Assembly: GCA_017513195.1 (NCBI GenBank)
Contig: JAFXGM010000005.1
Location: forward strand, 46,704 to 110,703
Direction: 5' to 3'
DNA: 64,000 nucleotides
DNA from: Clostridia bacterium
GTDB lineage: Bacteria > Bacillota > Clostridia > Oscillospirales > Acutalibacteraceae
Part shown: positions 34,815 through 41,948 of the stretch, one piece after another
Layout: each line of letters begins with the position of its first letter
Numbering within the stretch: the stretch's first letter is position 1
Made by a program: the position numbers and the translations under genes
Notes under the pieces: generated by a model
What the model saw: the letters and a program-made list of their open reading frames with translations, nothing else
Database searches by the model: none
What the model was told of the DNA's origin: nothing

Positions 34815-35018
34815 GGTTATTGAAAGTGGAAATAGTAGATTTTGCTATTTCCACGCCAAATCTTTGATTTGGCAACAAGTTTTCTTGGAAAACTTGACCA
34901 TAGCCATTATCGATGATATTGTAAAACAACCTAATTTTAAAAATTTGGTTGTTTTAGAGCCGATAAAATCGGCTCCTTGTGGAAATATTTCATATTTCCA
35001 CATACAACAATCATTATA
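34809..35018. repeat. Multi-hairpin repeat element, copy 2
   Basis: A 210-nt copy of the element at 22431-22610, same orientation. It has terminal inverted repeats (TATAATGGTTATTG / CAACAATCATTATA, 12 of 14 bases complementary) extending to GTGGAAATA. Internal hairpins, in order: GTGGAAATAG/CTATTTCCAC, GCCAAATC/GATTTGGC, AAGTTTTC/GAAAACTT, AACAACC/GGTTGTT (absent from copy 1), GAGCCGAT/ATCGGCTC, TGTGGAAATAT/ATATTTCCACA. It lies between a promoter and the Mn riboswitch. About 180 shared positions with changes mostly in loops argue for selection on structure or recent spread. Confidence 0.85.
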
Positions 35019-35061
35019 ATGGTAAATGTAATCTGTTGATTACGCAATTAAAAATATCGTT

Positions 35062-35191
35062 TTCGATATGGGGGAGTAGCAAGCGCACCTAGTGCGTTGC
35101 AAGTCAACAATCTCGATTTTTTATAAAATCTGGCTTGCCTTAAATTGTGAGACTCATGTAGAGCCTTTACAAAGGTTGTACATGGTGTCTT
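35062..35191 (+). ncRNA. yybP-ykoY (Mn2+) riboswitch
   Basis: The conserved aptamer strings are present: GGGGGAGTAGC at the 5' side, GCAAGTCAACAAT, then TGTGAGACTCATGTAGAGCC and a second arm ending CATGGTGTC. The yybP-ykoY class senses Mn2+ and controls Mn-handling transporters. The next gene is a cation/Ca2+ exchanger-type transporter, a known target class. The terminator at 35207-35241 is the expression platform, so metal binding would favour read-through. Boundaries are approximate. Confidence 0.82.
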
Positions 35192-35206
35192 TATTTTTTG
35201 TTTTTC

Positions 35207-35241
35207 ACCGAGTGCAGCGTTTGTTGCGCTCGGTATTTTTT
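35207..35241 (+). terminator. Riboswitch-controlled terminator
   Basis: Stem ACCGAGTGCAGC / GTTGCGCTCGGT (two imperfect pairs) with TATTTTTTA following, between the aptamer and the transporter's ribosome site. The CACC before it can pair with GGTG at the aptamer's 3' end, a possible switch helix. Confidence 0.8.
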
Positions 35242-35269
35242 ATGCAAATAAAAAAAGGAGAAATCTATT

Positions 35270-36277
35270 ATGAGCTTACCCATTGTTTTATTATTGTATT
35301 TTATTTCCGGTGCGGCACTTGTTTTCTTTTCTATGAAATGTGCCGACTACGTTGACCTGCTTGACAAAAAAACAAATATGTCAGGTGCGTTTATCGGCGG
35401 TGTTATTCTTGCAGCTATCACTTCCCTGCCCGAGCTTATTACCAGTATCTCGGCAGTAACGGTGGTCAATAAACCCGAATTGATTATTGGTAACGTGCTG
35501 GGCAGTAACGTTTTTAACCTGGTTATTTTCGGTGCAACAACAGCCCTTTCTGTTAAGGCGTTTGCTAATGCAAAGGTTGGCAAATCGCACCTTGCCACCA
35601 TTATTTGCACAATCGTTGCCGACTTGTTAATGCTTGGTACCTTTATTATAGGCGCTAACAACACACGAATACCATATATACAAATAAATGCCGCTTCTCT
35701 TATTATTTTGGTTATTTACTTTATTTCACTTAAGTTTCTTGCAAACGATGACAACGAAAACGACGAGGAGGATAATTCCTCACTTACGCTTAAGCAGATT
35801 ATAACTCGTTTTATAATTATGGCGGTAGGCCTTGTAGCTATGAGCTTTGCCGTAACCTATTTCACCGATATAATCGACGAAAAATTAAAGCTTGGTGCTT
35901 CTTTTGCAGGCGCGCTTTTCTTGGGTGTTGTTACATCCCTTCCCGAACTTTCATCAAGTATTACACTCGTTCGCAAGCGCAACTTTAACGCAATGGTTGG
36001 TAACGTCGTTGGCAGCAATATGTTTAACTTTACCATCTTTAGTGTTGCGGACTTTATTGCAGGAAAAACACCTATCTATTCATTAAATCCCGATAAAGCA
36101 ACCCTTAATATGCTTTACTTTGGCATTATATCAACCGTTTTGGTGGCAACATCAATCCTGCTTCAAAGGCAGTTTAAAAAATCAAATCCAACCAAGGGTA
36201 CAAAGCTTGCAATATACGCGGTGCTTGGCATTGCAGTTTGTGCATCCTATGTAACCTGTATGGCATTGTCGAGATAA
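35270..36277 (+). CDS. Cation (Na+/Ca2+-type, probably Mn2+-linked) exchanger, CaCA family
   Basis: A 335-residue membrane protein with ten to eleven helices in two inverted repeats. Each repeat has the alpha motif GAFIGGVILAAITSLPEL...GNVLGSN (first) and GASFAGALFLGVVTSLPEL...GNVVGSN (second). The acidic loop at about 160-172 (NDDNENDEEDN) may sense metal. CaCA exchangers swap divalent cations for Na+ or H+. The Mn2+ riboswitch directly upstream indicates Mn2+ export or homeostasis as the likely job. ATG 35270 follows AAAAAAGGAG. Confidence 0.92.
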   Translation: MSLPIVLLLYFISGAALVFFSMKCADYVDLLDKKTNMSGAFIGGVILAAITSLPELITSISAVTVVNKPELIIGNVLGSNVFNLVIFGATTALSVKAFANAKVGKSHLATIICTIVADLLMLGTFIIGANNTRIPYIQINAASLIILVIYFISLKFLANDDNENDEEDNSSLTLKQIITRFIIMAVGLVAMSFAVTYFTDIIDEKLKLGASFAGALFLGVVTSLPELSSSITLVRKRNFNAMVGNVVGSNMFNFTIFSVADFIAGKTPIYSLNPDKATLNMLYFGIISTVLVATSILLQRQFKKSNPTKGTKLAIYAVLGIAVCASYVTCMALSR

Positions 36278-36285
36278 GTTTTGAT

Positions 36286-36319
36286 AAGTCAAGAGTAATT
36301 TTTTACTCTTGACTTTTTT
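36286..36319 (+). terminator. Terminator of exchanger gene
   Basis: Stem AGTCAAGAGTAA / TTACTCTTGACT followed by TTTTTC. Confidence 0.9.
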
Positions 36320-36382
36320 CTTGCAATTTTAAAGTATATATTGTAAAATTTCATTGTAATAATTTTCTTTAGGAGTAGCGTT

Positions 36383-37492
36383 ATGAAAAGTTACGATATT
36401 GCCGCATACATTTGGCCGGCATATACAGGTGATGAACCTCGAACAAAAATCTTTTGGGATGAAGAAATCGGCGAGTGGCAGACCGTACGTGATGCGTATG
36501 GTTATGTTAAAGATAACGGTTATGTGTGGAATCGCAAACCACTTTTAGGCTTTCAAAACGAGGCGGACCCCACGGTTATGGAGCAACAAATTAAACTGGC
36601 TCTCGACCACGGTGTAAACGTATTTATATACGATTGGTATTGGTACGACGACCGTCCGTTCCTTGAGCAGTGCCTAAACGACGGATTTTTAAAGGCAAAA
36701 AACTGCAAGGATATGAAATTTTACATTATGTGGGCAAACCACGACGCTAACTACACCTGGGATCGCAGAAATGCAGGCAAGCTGTGGGATACCATATGGC
36801 GTGGCGACGTAACAATAGACCAATTTTATAATATCGGTCGCAGATGGATTGACCAATATTTTAAATGTGAAAACTATTATAAAATAGACAACAAACCTGT
36901 TGTTAGCATTTATGCTCTTAAAAACTTTGTAAAGGGCTTTGGCAGTCTTGAAAACACACGCAAGGCTATGCAGTGGCTTGATGACGAATGCAAAAAAGAG
37001 GGCTTTGGCGGCGTGCATTTTCAGTTTGTGCGTTGGAACGGCAAGAGCGAGAATATATCGGGTGTTGACGGAGGCACTATTGAAACCACCAACGAGCTTA
37101 TCAGTGAGCTTGGATTTTCTTCACTTACACATTATCAGTTCGTTCACTTTACACCTATTGACCGCGACTATTTAGAGCTTTTACCTGATGTTAAAAAAGA
37201 ATGGGAAACGGTTGCCGAAATATATCATGTTCCATATTTTCCTCACGTTTCAATCGGTTGGGACAATAACCCCCGTTTTAAAGATTTTAGCTGGGGCGTT
37301 TGCAAAAACAACACACCGGAAAATTTTGAAAAGGCTTTGCGCGAGGCAAAAGATTTTGCCGACAAAACAGGCGTTTCACTTATCACTATTAACAGCTGGA
37401 ATGAATGGACCGAAAGCAGCTATCTATTGCCCGATAACGTAAACGGTTACGGGTATTTAGAGGCGGTTAAAAAAGTGTTTAAAGAAAAGTAA
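36383..37492 (+). CDS. GH99-like (WbsX-type) glycan-processing protein
   Basis: A 369-residue TIM-barrel-type protein of the GH71/GH99-like/WbsX group. It shows IAAYIWPAYTGDEPRTKIFW at the N-terminus, GVNVFIYDWYWYDDRPFLEQ, KIDNKPVVSIYALKNFVKG and INSWNEWTESSYLLPD, a conserved acidic motif of the family. Relatives include endo-mannosidase-like hydrolases and enzymes in polysaccharide loci. No signal peptide, so cytoplasmic. ATG 36383 follows AGGAG. It is monocistronic and a hairpin repeat serves as its terminator. Activity cannot be fixed from the sequence alone. Confidence 0.85.
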   Translation: MKSYDIAAYIWPAYTGDEPRTKIFWDEEIGEWQTVRDAYGYVKDNGYVWNRKPLLGFQNEADPTVMEQQIKLALDHGVNVFIYDWYWYDDRPFLEQCLNDGFLKAKNCKDMKFYIMWANHDANYTWDRRNAGKLWDTIWRGDVTIDQFYNIGRRWIDQYFKCENYYKIDNKPVVSIYALKNFVKGFGSLENTRKAMQWLDDECKKEGFGGVHFQFVRWNGKSENISGVDGGTIETTNELISELGFSSLTHYQFVHFTPIDRDYLELLPDVKKEWETVAEIYHVPYFPHVSIGWDNNPRFKDFSWGVCKNNTPENFEKALREAKDFADKTGVSLITINSWNEWTESSYLLPDNVNGYGYLEAVKKVFKEK

Positions 37493-37493
37493 T

Positions 37494-37627
37494 GCAGCCC
37501 CTTGCCTTCCTCTGATGAGGAAGGTGGATTTTGCGTAGCAAAAGACGAAAGGAGAGAAAAAAACAGACTCTCTCCCTCAGTCATTTTTACAAAATGACAG
37601 CTCCCTCGTCAGAGGGAGCCTTTTTTA
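37494..37627. repeat. Palindromic intergenic repeat (MITE-like) acting as terminator
   Basis: A 130-nt element right after the GH99-like stop. It is made of hairpins CCTTCCTC/GAGGAAGG, TTTTGC/GCAAAA, GTCATTTT/AAATGAC and GCTCCCTC/GAGGGAGC followed by TTTTTT. Ends CCTTCCTCTGATGAGGAAGG and CTCCCTCGTCAGAGGGAG are related inverted sequences. From memory, very similar TCCCTCRTCAGAGGGA elements are widespread in gut Clostridia; this could not be searched here. Confidence 0.7.
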
Positions 37628-37636
37628 TACGCAGCT

Positions 37637-38071
37637 TTATAAATATTCTTGCATCTGCTTGCGCAGCTTTTCTTCCAGCTTTATAAGCCGCTTGCAAATA
37701 TCTTTTGATACCTCGTCTGCCGCTTTATATTCGTTTAGATAGCGATTAAGCGATTTAATACCCATATCGCAGCCATCGGTCATAAGGTCGGCTATAGTAT
37801 TGTCGGAATCATCCATACCTAGCTTCATTGTGGTTTTCATCCACGACATACCCTTTGCCATTGGGTTTGGGTCCTTGCCTTCGTCGTGATATTTACCTAA
37901 AAGCTGTTGCAATTCCTTGTCAAGCTCGTCGTGCTCGTCCTTACAAGCGTTAAGACACTCACGCATTTTATTGGATTTTACGTGGTCATACACGTCGTGA
38001 ATAGATTTTACACCCATTTTTATGCCCGCATCACACTCGCGAAGCAGCTTTATTGTATCTTGCTCTACCAT
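37637..38071 (-). CDS. Four-helix ferritin-like protein (DUF2383-like)
   Basis: A 144-residue, all-helical, Lys/Asp/Glu-rich protein: DTIKLLRECDAGIKMGVKSI, CKDEHDELDKELQQLLGKYH, then TDGCDMGIKSLNRYLNEYKA and a C-terminal KLEEKLRKQMQEY. This resembles DUF2383/ferritin-like stress bundles, with Glu/His positions that could bind metal, but the match is by eye. ATG 38071 lies just past a hairpin whose 3' arm contains the AAAGGA ribosome site; the GTG 9 nt upstream is too close to it. Last gene of a five-gene minus-strand series. Confidence 0.7.
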   Translation of the reverse strand: MVEQDTIKLLRECDAGIKMGVKSIHDVYDHVKSNKMRECLNACKDEHDELDKELQQLLGKYHDEGKDPNPMAKGMSWMKTTMKLGMDDSDNTIADLMTDGCDMGIKSLNRYLNEYKAADEVSKDICKRLIKLEEKLRKQMQEYL

Positions 38072-38075
38072 AAAA

Positions 38076-38116
38076 AACACATCCTTTCGGTGTTAGTATT
38101 ACCGAAAGGATGTGTT
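38076..38116 (-). terminator. Terminator hairpin containing the next gene's ribosome site
   Basis: A 16-bp perfect stem (AACACATCCTTTCGGT / ACCGAAAGGATGTGTT), 9-nt loop, and on the minus strand a T-run, then ATG 38071. The Shine-Dalgarno AAAGGA of that gene lies inside the 3' arm. It can terminate the upstream operon and hide the downstream ribosome site. Confidence 0.82.
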
Positions 38117-38120
38117 GGTA

Positions 38121-38690
38121 TTAATTTTCTTTTAAATCAAAAAGCTTTTTATTGTATATTAAAAGCAAGTTATTCTTTTTATCGTTTGAAAACACCAAAT
38201 AAAAATCATCGTCAATATGAGAGTAGTTGTATATACCCTGATCGCTCATATTGTACATTTTACTCCATTTGTAATGCCTGTTCTCAAAAGAAGCAGCAGT
38301 ATGAAGATATATTCTATACTTTCCGCCTTTGGCAAAACAAAATTCATAATAAGCACGTGAATATTTGCCGCCGTGCTCAATTTTTTCTTTTATTTCTACC
38401 AACCGATCTTCAACTATTACCAGATTTTTACTTGTTATTTTTCTGCCTATTATTGGTATAAAAAGTGCATATATTCCGGCCACTACACCCAATATTCCTA
38501 TTATTGCCAAAAATATTGCCATTATCTTGAGCCCGTCCCAAAATTCGCCCGCAAGCAACAAAAGAATTGTACTCAATATAGCCAATACCAAAAAGGTTGT
38601 TATACTAGGCTTGTATAATTCTTTAATATCTTGTTTAATGTTTTGAAGAGTTAGTGTTTCTTTAGGTATTTTATTTAAATGTTCACTCAT
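38121..38690 (-). CDS. Membrane protein of unknown function
   Basis: A 189-residue protein: 27 cytoplasmic residues, two membrane helices (about 30-50 and 55-80), then a soluble domain of about 105 residues with GRKITSKNLVIVEDRLVEIK and ending LLIYNKKLFDLKEN. No recognised family. ATG 38690 lies after TAGGACTC; the GH110-like stop is 11 nt upstream, so it belongs to the same operon. The C-terminal part looks like a PH-like beta domain, an impression only. Confidence 0.72.
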   Translation of the reverse strand: MSEHLNKIPKETLTLQNIKQDIKELYKPSITTFLVLAILSTILLLLAGEFWDGLKIMAIFLAIIGILGVVAGIYALFIPIIGRKITSKNLVIVEDRLVEIKEKIEHGGKYSRAYYEFCFAKGGKYRIYLHTAASFENRHYKWSKMYNMSDQGIYNYSHIDDDFYLVFSNDKKNNLLLIYNKKLFDLKEN

Positions 38691-38700
38691 AAAAAGAGTC

Positions 38701-40416
38701 CTATCTGCAATTACTTGCTTCTATTTTTAGCGGAGTTTGTTTACCGTCAACCAATATTTCACCCTTTATATTAGCATCTACACAATACGAAAGGATGACG
38801 TCTGCCACCGCGCAATCGGTATTGTCACGGACTATTTCGTTATCATAAAACTCAAGATTTTTACAAGAATATGCATAAATTACTGTCTGATCCGACACTG
38901 TAAACTTATTTTTGTGTATCTTAATGTTTTTATGATATGGTTGCTCTGTTTCGGGCTTTGGCACTACGGGGCAGATACTTATCACCCCGTTGCAAAACTG
39001 ATACATAGAGCTCATACATTCCTTACCAAAGGTGTTTTCGGTAATTTCTACATCGTGGCACTCACCCGATTCAAACCAACCGTTAGAGTCGCCCGCTACC
39101 AAAATGGCCGAGCCCGAGGACTCGAAATAGTTACCCTTTATCAGCACCTTTTTTGGTGTGGAAATAAGCAGTCCGCGCGCGCGGCAGCTACCAAAATAGT
39201 TGCCCGTGCACTCAAAGCTTGCAGTATTAGTAAGATTATCGAGCGCAAATTCTTCGCCGCTGTTTATAGCGTCAAGAATCTCATCGGGAATTTCCTCTTC
39301 AAAAGTGAGTATAAAGGTCTTATCGGTTTGAAGTTTATATTCATTTGCCTTAACGTGACACGCGCCGCTCATATTGCCGCGCTTTATAAAGACTATATCA
39401 TCGCCCTGCTTTGCCCAATAATGAAAACCGCACGCCTGACGATGACCATAGGTGCAAAGCACGGTTTTATTATCTATAACCTCTGATAAGATAACGCAAC
39501 AGCTATGCACGTTTATCGGGTCGTCCATAAGTGCGTGGAATTTACAGTCCTTTATAACCACGTGACCCGATACGTTTGTTATGTGCATGCCGTCGTCACG
39601 TCCGCTTGAAACAAAGCGACCGCACTGATTGTTTGGCAAAAAGTCAACACTTTGGTATGTTAAGTTATGGCAAAACTGTGCAAGGCAGCCCAGTCCTCCA
39701 CAAGAATAAAAGGTTGTGTTTTTTACGGTTATATCGCGACATCGCTCACAAAAAACGCCTGCGTGTATGCGCACGTTGTGCCTAATGTTTAATAGGTCGC
39801 CTGCCACGAGCTTTTTAGGCTCTTTAAACTCAAGTCGATACACACTATTTCCCAGCGGTGTTACCGAGTTATAGTAAATGTCGCCCGTGTTTTTACGAAC
39901 GGTAAATTTTTCGCTTTCAAAGGCTATGGCATTATTGGTGGATTTGTACCACTCGCCGGCGCCAACGTAAAATTCAAACGTGTTATCTGCAATGCGGTGA
40001 GGAAAAGCATCGGGGTCAACAAAAATCTCTGCACCTACCTCGTCGCACGAAAGCACCTTACCCTCGGCGGCAAGTGGGTATTTCCAATCAACGTAAAAGC
40101 CATCAAGTGTAACGTTTTCGCACTCGTCCAGTGTAAAAACCTGCATGTGCCCCTCTAATAAAAATTTGGCGCCGCAACCGCGCAAAACACAGTTTTTCAT
40201 ACCCTTTAGCCATAGTGCAAGCGTTCTGTACGGTTGAGGGTCAGAATTTGAAATGCGATAGTCATATCGCATTTCCTCATGTGGTGAAAAATAATATTCA
40301 TCCGCCTCAAATACAAACTCGGTATCTTGGGGATTTTCTATAAACAACTTATAAAGCGCGAGCGTGATATCGGTTTTGGGTAAAATGCCCCATTCACGCA
40401 GTATGATGGTTTTCAT
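38701..40416 (-). CDS. GH110-like right-handed beta-helix protein (alpha-galactosidase-like)
   Basis: A 571-residue parallel beta-helix protein. After an N-terminal helix and strands come repeated beta-helix coils (LKGMKNCVLRGCGAKFLLEG, CRDITVKNTTFYSCGGLGCL, VVIKDCKFHALMDDPINVHS, KKVLIKGNYFESSGSAILVA). The GRDDGMHITNVSG and MDDPINVHS segments resemble the acidic active-site strands of GH110 alpha-1,3-galactosidases. GH110 enzymes remove terminal alpha-galactose, for example from blood-group B-type glycans. No signal peptide. ATG 40416 follows AAAGGAG. Another PbH-type glycan enzyme is possible. Confidence 0.75.
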   Translation of the reverse strand: MKTIILREWGILPKTDITLALYKLFIENPQDTEFVFEADEYYFSPHEEMRYDYRISNSDPQPYRTLALWLKGMKNCVLRGCGAKFLLEGHMQVFTLDECENVTLDGFYVDWKYPLAAEGKVLSCDEVGAEIFVDPDAFPHRIADNTFEFYVGAGEWYKSTNNAIAFESEKFTVRKNTGDIYYNSVTPLGNSVYRLEFKEPKKLVAGDLLNIRHNVRIHAGVFCERCRDITVKNTTFYSCGGLGCLAQFCHNLTYQSVDFLPNNQCGRFVSSGRDDGMHITNVSGHVVIKDCKFHALMDDPINVHSCCVILSEVIDNKTVLCTYGHRQACGFHYWAKQGDDIVFIKRGNMSGACHVKANEYKLQTDKTFILTFEEEIPDEILDAINSGEEFALDNLTNTASFECTGNYFGSCRARGLLISTPKKVLIKGNYFESSGSAILVAGDSNGWFESGECHDVEITENTFGKECMSSMYQFCNGVISICPVVPKPETEQPYHKNIKIHKNKFTVSDQTVIYAYSCKNLEFYDNEIVRDNTDCAVADVILSYCVDANIKGEILVDGKQTPLKIEASNCR

Positions 40417-40434
40417 AAGTTTAGTCTCCTTTTT

Positions 40435-40728
40435 TTAAACCTCAAAATCAAGGCACAATCTTGTTTGGGTAAAGGGGCGCACAAAGGTATCGGCAACGTG
40501 CACGTGCTCGGGGTGGGTAGCGTAGCCCTTTAAAGAAGCCTCGTCCTCAAAAACCGAGTAGAGCATTACGTCGGCATTAGATGATGCAAGGCCTGCAGTT
40601 TGCACCTCAATTTCGATAAGACCGGGTATTTTACCAAAAAGGCCCTCAAGACCGTTTTTTATTCCCTCTTTAACCGAATCGTTATTGTGTTCCTCTTTTA
40701 ATTTCCACAAAATTATATGCTTTACCAT
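40435..40728 (-). CDS. Dabb-domain (stress-responsive A/B barrel) protein
   Basis: A 97-residue dimeric alpha/beta barrel protein. It shows MVKHIILWKLKEEH, GLEGLFGKIPGLIEIEVQTA, and the C-terminal SLKGYATHPEHVHVADTFVR, which carries the conserved HPxH motif. Function in this group is poorly defined, often stress-related or small-molecule processing. ATG 40728 is chosen because AAGGTGG lies 8 nt upstream. It sits between the ADP-ribosylglycohydrolase and the GH110-like gene, 18 nt from the latter. Confidence 0.9.
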   Translation of the reverse strand: MVKHIILWKLKEEHNNDSVKEGIKNGLEGLFGKIPGLIEIEVQTAGLASSNADVMLYSVFEDEASLKGYATHPEHVHVADTFVRPFTQTRLCLDFEV

Positions 40729-40804
40729 CACTTTTGCCACCTTAAAATATATTAGCTTTTGTCTCTCGTGTCCGAAAAAGAACTGGTCTAAAAACCTGAT
40801 TTTC

Positions 40805-41617
40805 TTACAATGTTTCACAATATTTGTCTTTAAAATCCAAAACAACCTTTTTTAAGGTGTAATCAATTTTCCTGTCGCAAAAATCAGAAATATGTTTTGG
40901 GATTTCCTTATAATATGCTTCAGCAATTCCTCCGGCTATGCACGCTTCTGTATCAGCATCGCCACCAAGAGATACCGCATTTCGAATCGCACTTTCGTAA
41001 TCAGTGGAGTCTAAAAAAGCGATGATTGCAGGAGGCACGCTATAAGACGCTCTACTATCAAAAACATAATTATTTCTTATTTCGTCAAGATTTTTTGAAA
41101 GATTATAGTGGAATTTGTTTTCTAAAAAACTACGAATTTCATCCTTGCTTTTTCTATTCCGAGCGAAAAAAACTGCCGTTGCAACCGCTTGCGCTGCTTT
41201 TATTGCTTCGCTGTTTTTATGCGTAAAAAAACAATTTGCTTTTGCTTGAAGAAGCACTTGATCAATAGTATCATACGCATAACCAATCGGCACAGAACGC
41301 ATCGCTGCACCATTAGCATAGCTTCGGTTTACTTTATATGTATCAGACCTTGCCCATTCCGAAAACATATTGCCAAATCCCGCATGCGGATAGAATGAAT
41401 AATATTGGCGAAACTGTCCTGCATATTCCAAACCGCGTTTTCGAATATTCCAACGGGTAATAGTATCAGGATTATTTAATATTGATTTGCAAACAGCAAC
41501 TGTTAAAACAGTATCATCGGTAAATGTGCTGTCCTTTTGGAATTCAAAATCATAATCCTTTGTACAATGAGTTTCATAGTACGAACCTATTATGTCGCCA
41601 TATATTGCACCGAACAT
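40805..41617 (-). CDS. ADP-ribosylglycohydrolase family protein
   Basis: A 270-residue DraG-like protein. Mg2+ ligands are visible in STFTDDTVLT (near residue 32) and SLGGDADTEACIAGGIAEAY (near 225), the two signature motifs. Members remove ADP-ribose from proteins, RNA/DNA or metabolites. ATG 41617 follows GAGGCG. Its promoter is one end of hairpin-array repeat A, and the same promoter block drives the unknown cassette at 43249-44229. It leads an operon with Dabb, GH110-like and two small genes. No ADP-ribosyltransferase partner is in view. Confidence 0.93.
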   Translation of the reverse strand: MFGAIYGDIIGSYYETHCTKDYDFEFQKDSTFTDDTVLTVAVCKSILNNPDTITRWNIRKRGLEYAGQFRQYYSFYPHAGFGNMFSEWARSDTYKVNRSYANGAAMRSVPIGYAYDTIDQVLLQAKANCFFTHKNSEAIKAAQAVATAVFFARNRKSKDEIRSFLENKFHYNLSKNLDEIRNNYVFDSRASYSVPPAIIAFLDSTDYESAIRNAVSLGGDADTEACIAGGIAEAYYKEIPKHISDFCDRKIDYTLKKVVLDFKDKYCETL

Positions 41618-41638
41618 ATCATCATCGCCTCTATGTGT

Positions 41639-41667
41639 ATTATAGCATAAAATCGGTGGAGGGGCAA
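41639..41667 (-). promoter_or_regulatory. Promoter at the left end of hairpin array A
   Basis: Minus strand TTGCCC (41662-41667), 17-bp spacer, TGC then TATAAT (41639-41644), an extended -10. The same block recurs at 44263-44291. Confidence 0.82.
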
Positions 41668-41673
41668 GGTTTT

Positions 41674-41882
41674 AGTGATATTCTGTGCTCCGCACAGAGT
41701 GATATTTTCACTTCGTGAAAGTGATATTGAAACCTACGGTTTCAGTGATATTATATTCGCCTTTAAAACTCGCAAAGCGAATATCACTTGAACGAAGTTC
41801 AAATATAACTGCGAAGCAATATAACTCGCCGCCGGCGAATATAACTGAAAAAACTCTTGTTCTTTCGAACAAGAGTTTTTTC
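41674..41882. repeat. Hairpin array A
   Basis: Four AGTGATATT linkers (41674, 41698, 41720, 41744) each precede a short hairpin (CTGTGC/GCACAG, TTCAC/GTGAA, GAAACC/GGTTTC). After a centre with ATTCGC/GCGAAT come four inverted linkers AATATCACT or AATATAACT (41780, 41802, 41818, 41838) with hairpins TGAAC/GTTCA, TGC/GCA and CGCCG/CGGCG. It ends in a 15-bp terminator stem (AAAAAACTCTTGTTC / GAACAAGAGTTTTTT, 41848-41882) that would end the cassette transcript. The gene-free stretch 41618-41948 is essentially this element plus its promoter. Confidence 0.9.
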
Positions 41883-41948
41883 TGGGTAGTTTGAACTTAA
41901 TGACACGTATAAAATGTGCCTGAAAGCCAAAGGTTTTCTACAATTTTT

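Noticed and set aside
34987-35020. Promoter TATAAT at 35015 at the right end of repeat copy 2
   Set aside because: A -10-like box exists, but no reasonable -35 lies 16-18 bp upstream; the promoter at 34787-34814 is stronger.
38737-39486. 249-codon open frame opposite the GH110-like gene
   Set aside because: Antisense shadow of a conserved beta-helix protein; no ribosome site and no recognisable domain.
41674-41882. Possible CRISPR array (regular repeats and variable spacers)
   Set aside because: The repeated unit is only 9 nt, the 'spacers' are self-complementary hairpins of 9-20 nt, and orientation flips midway. No cas genes are nearby.
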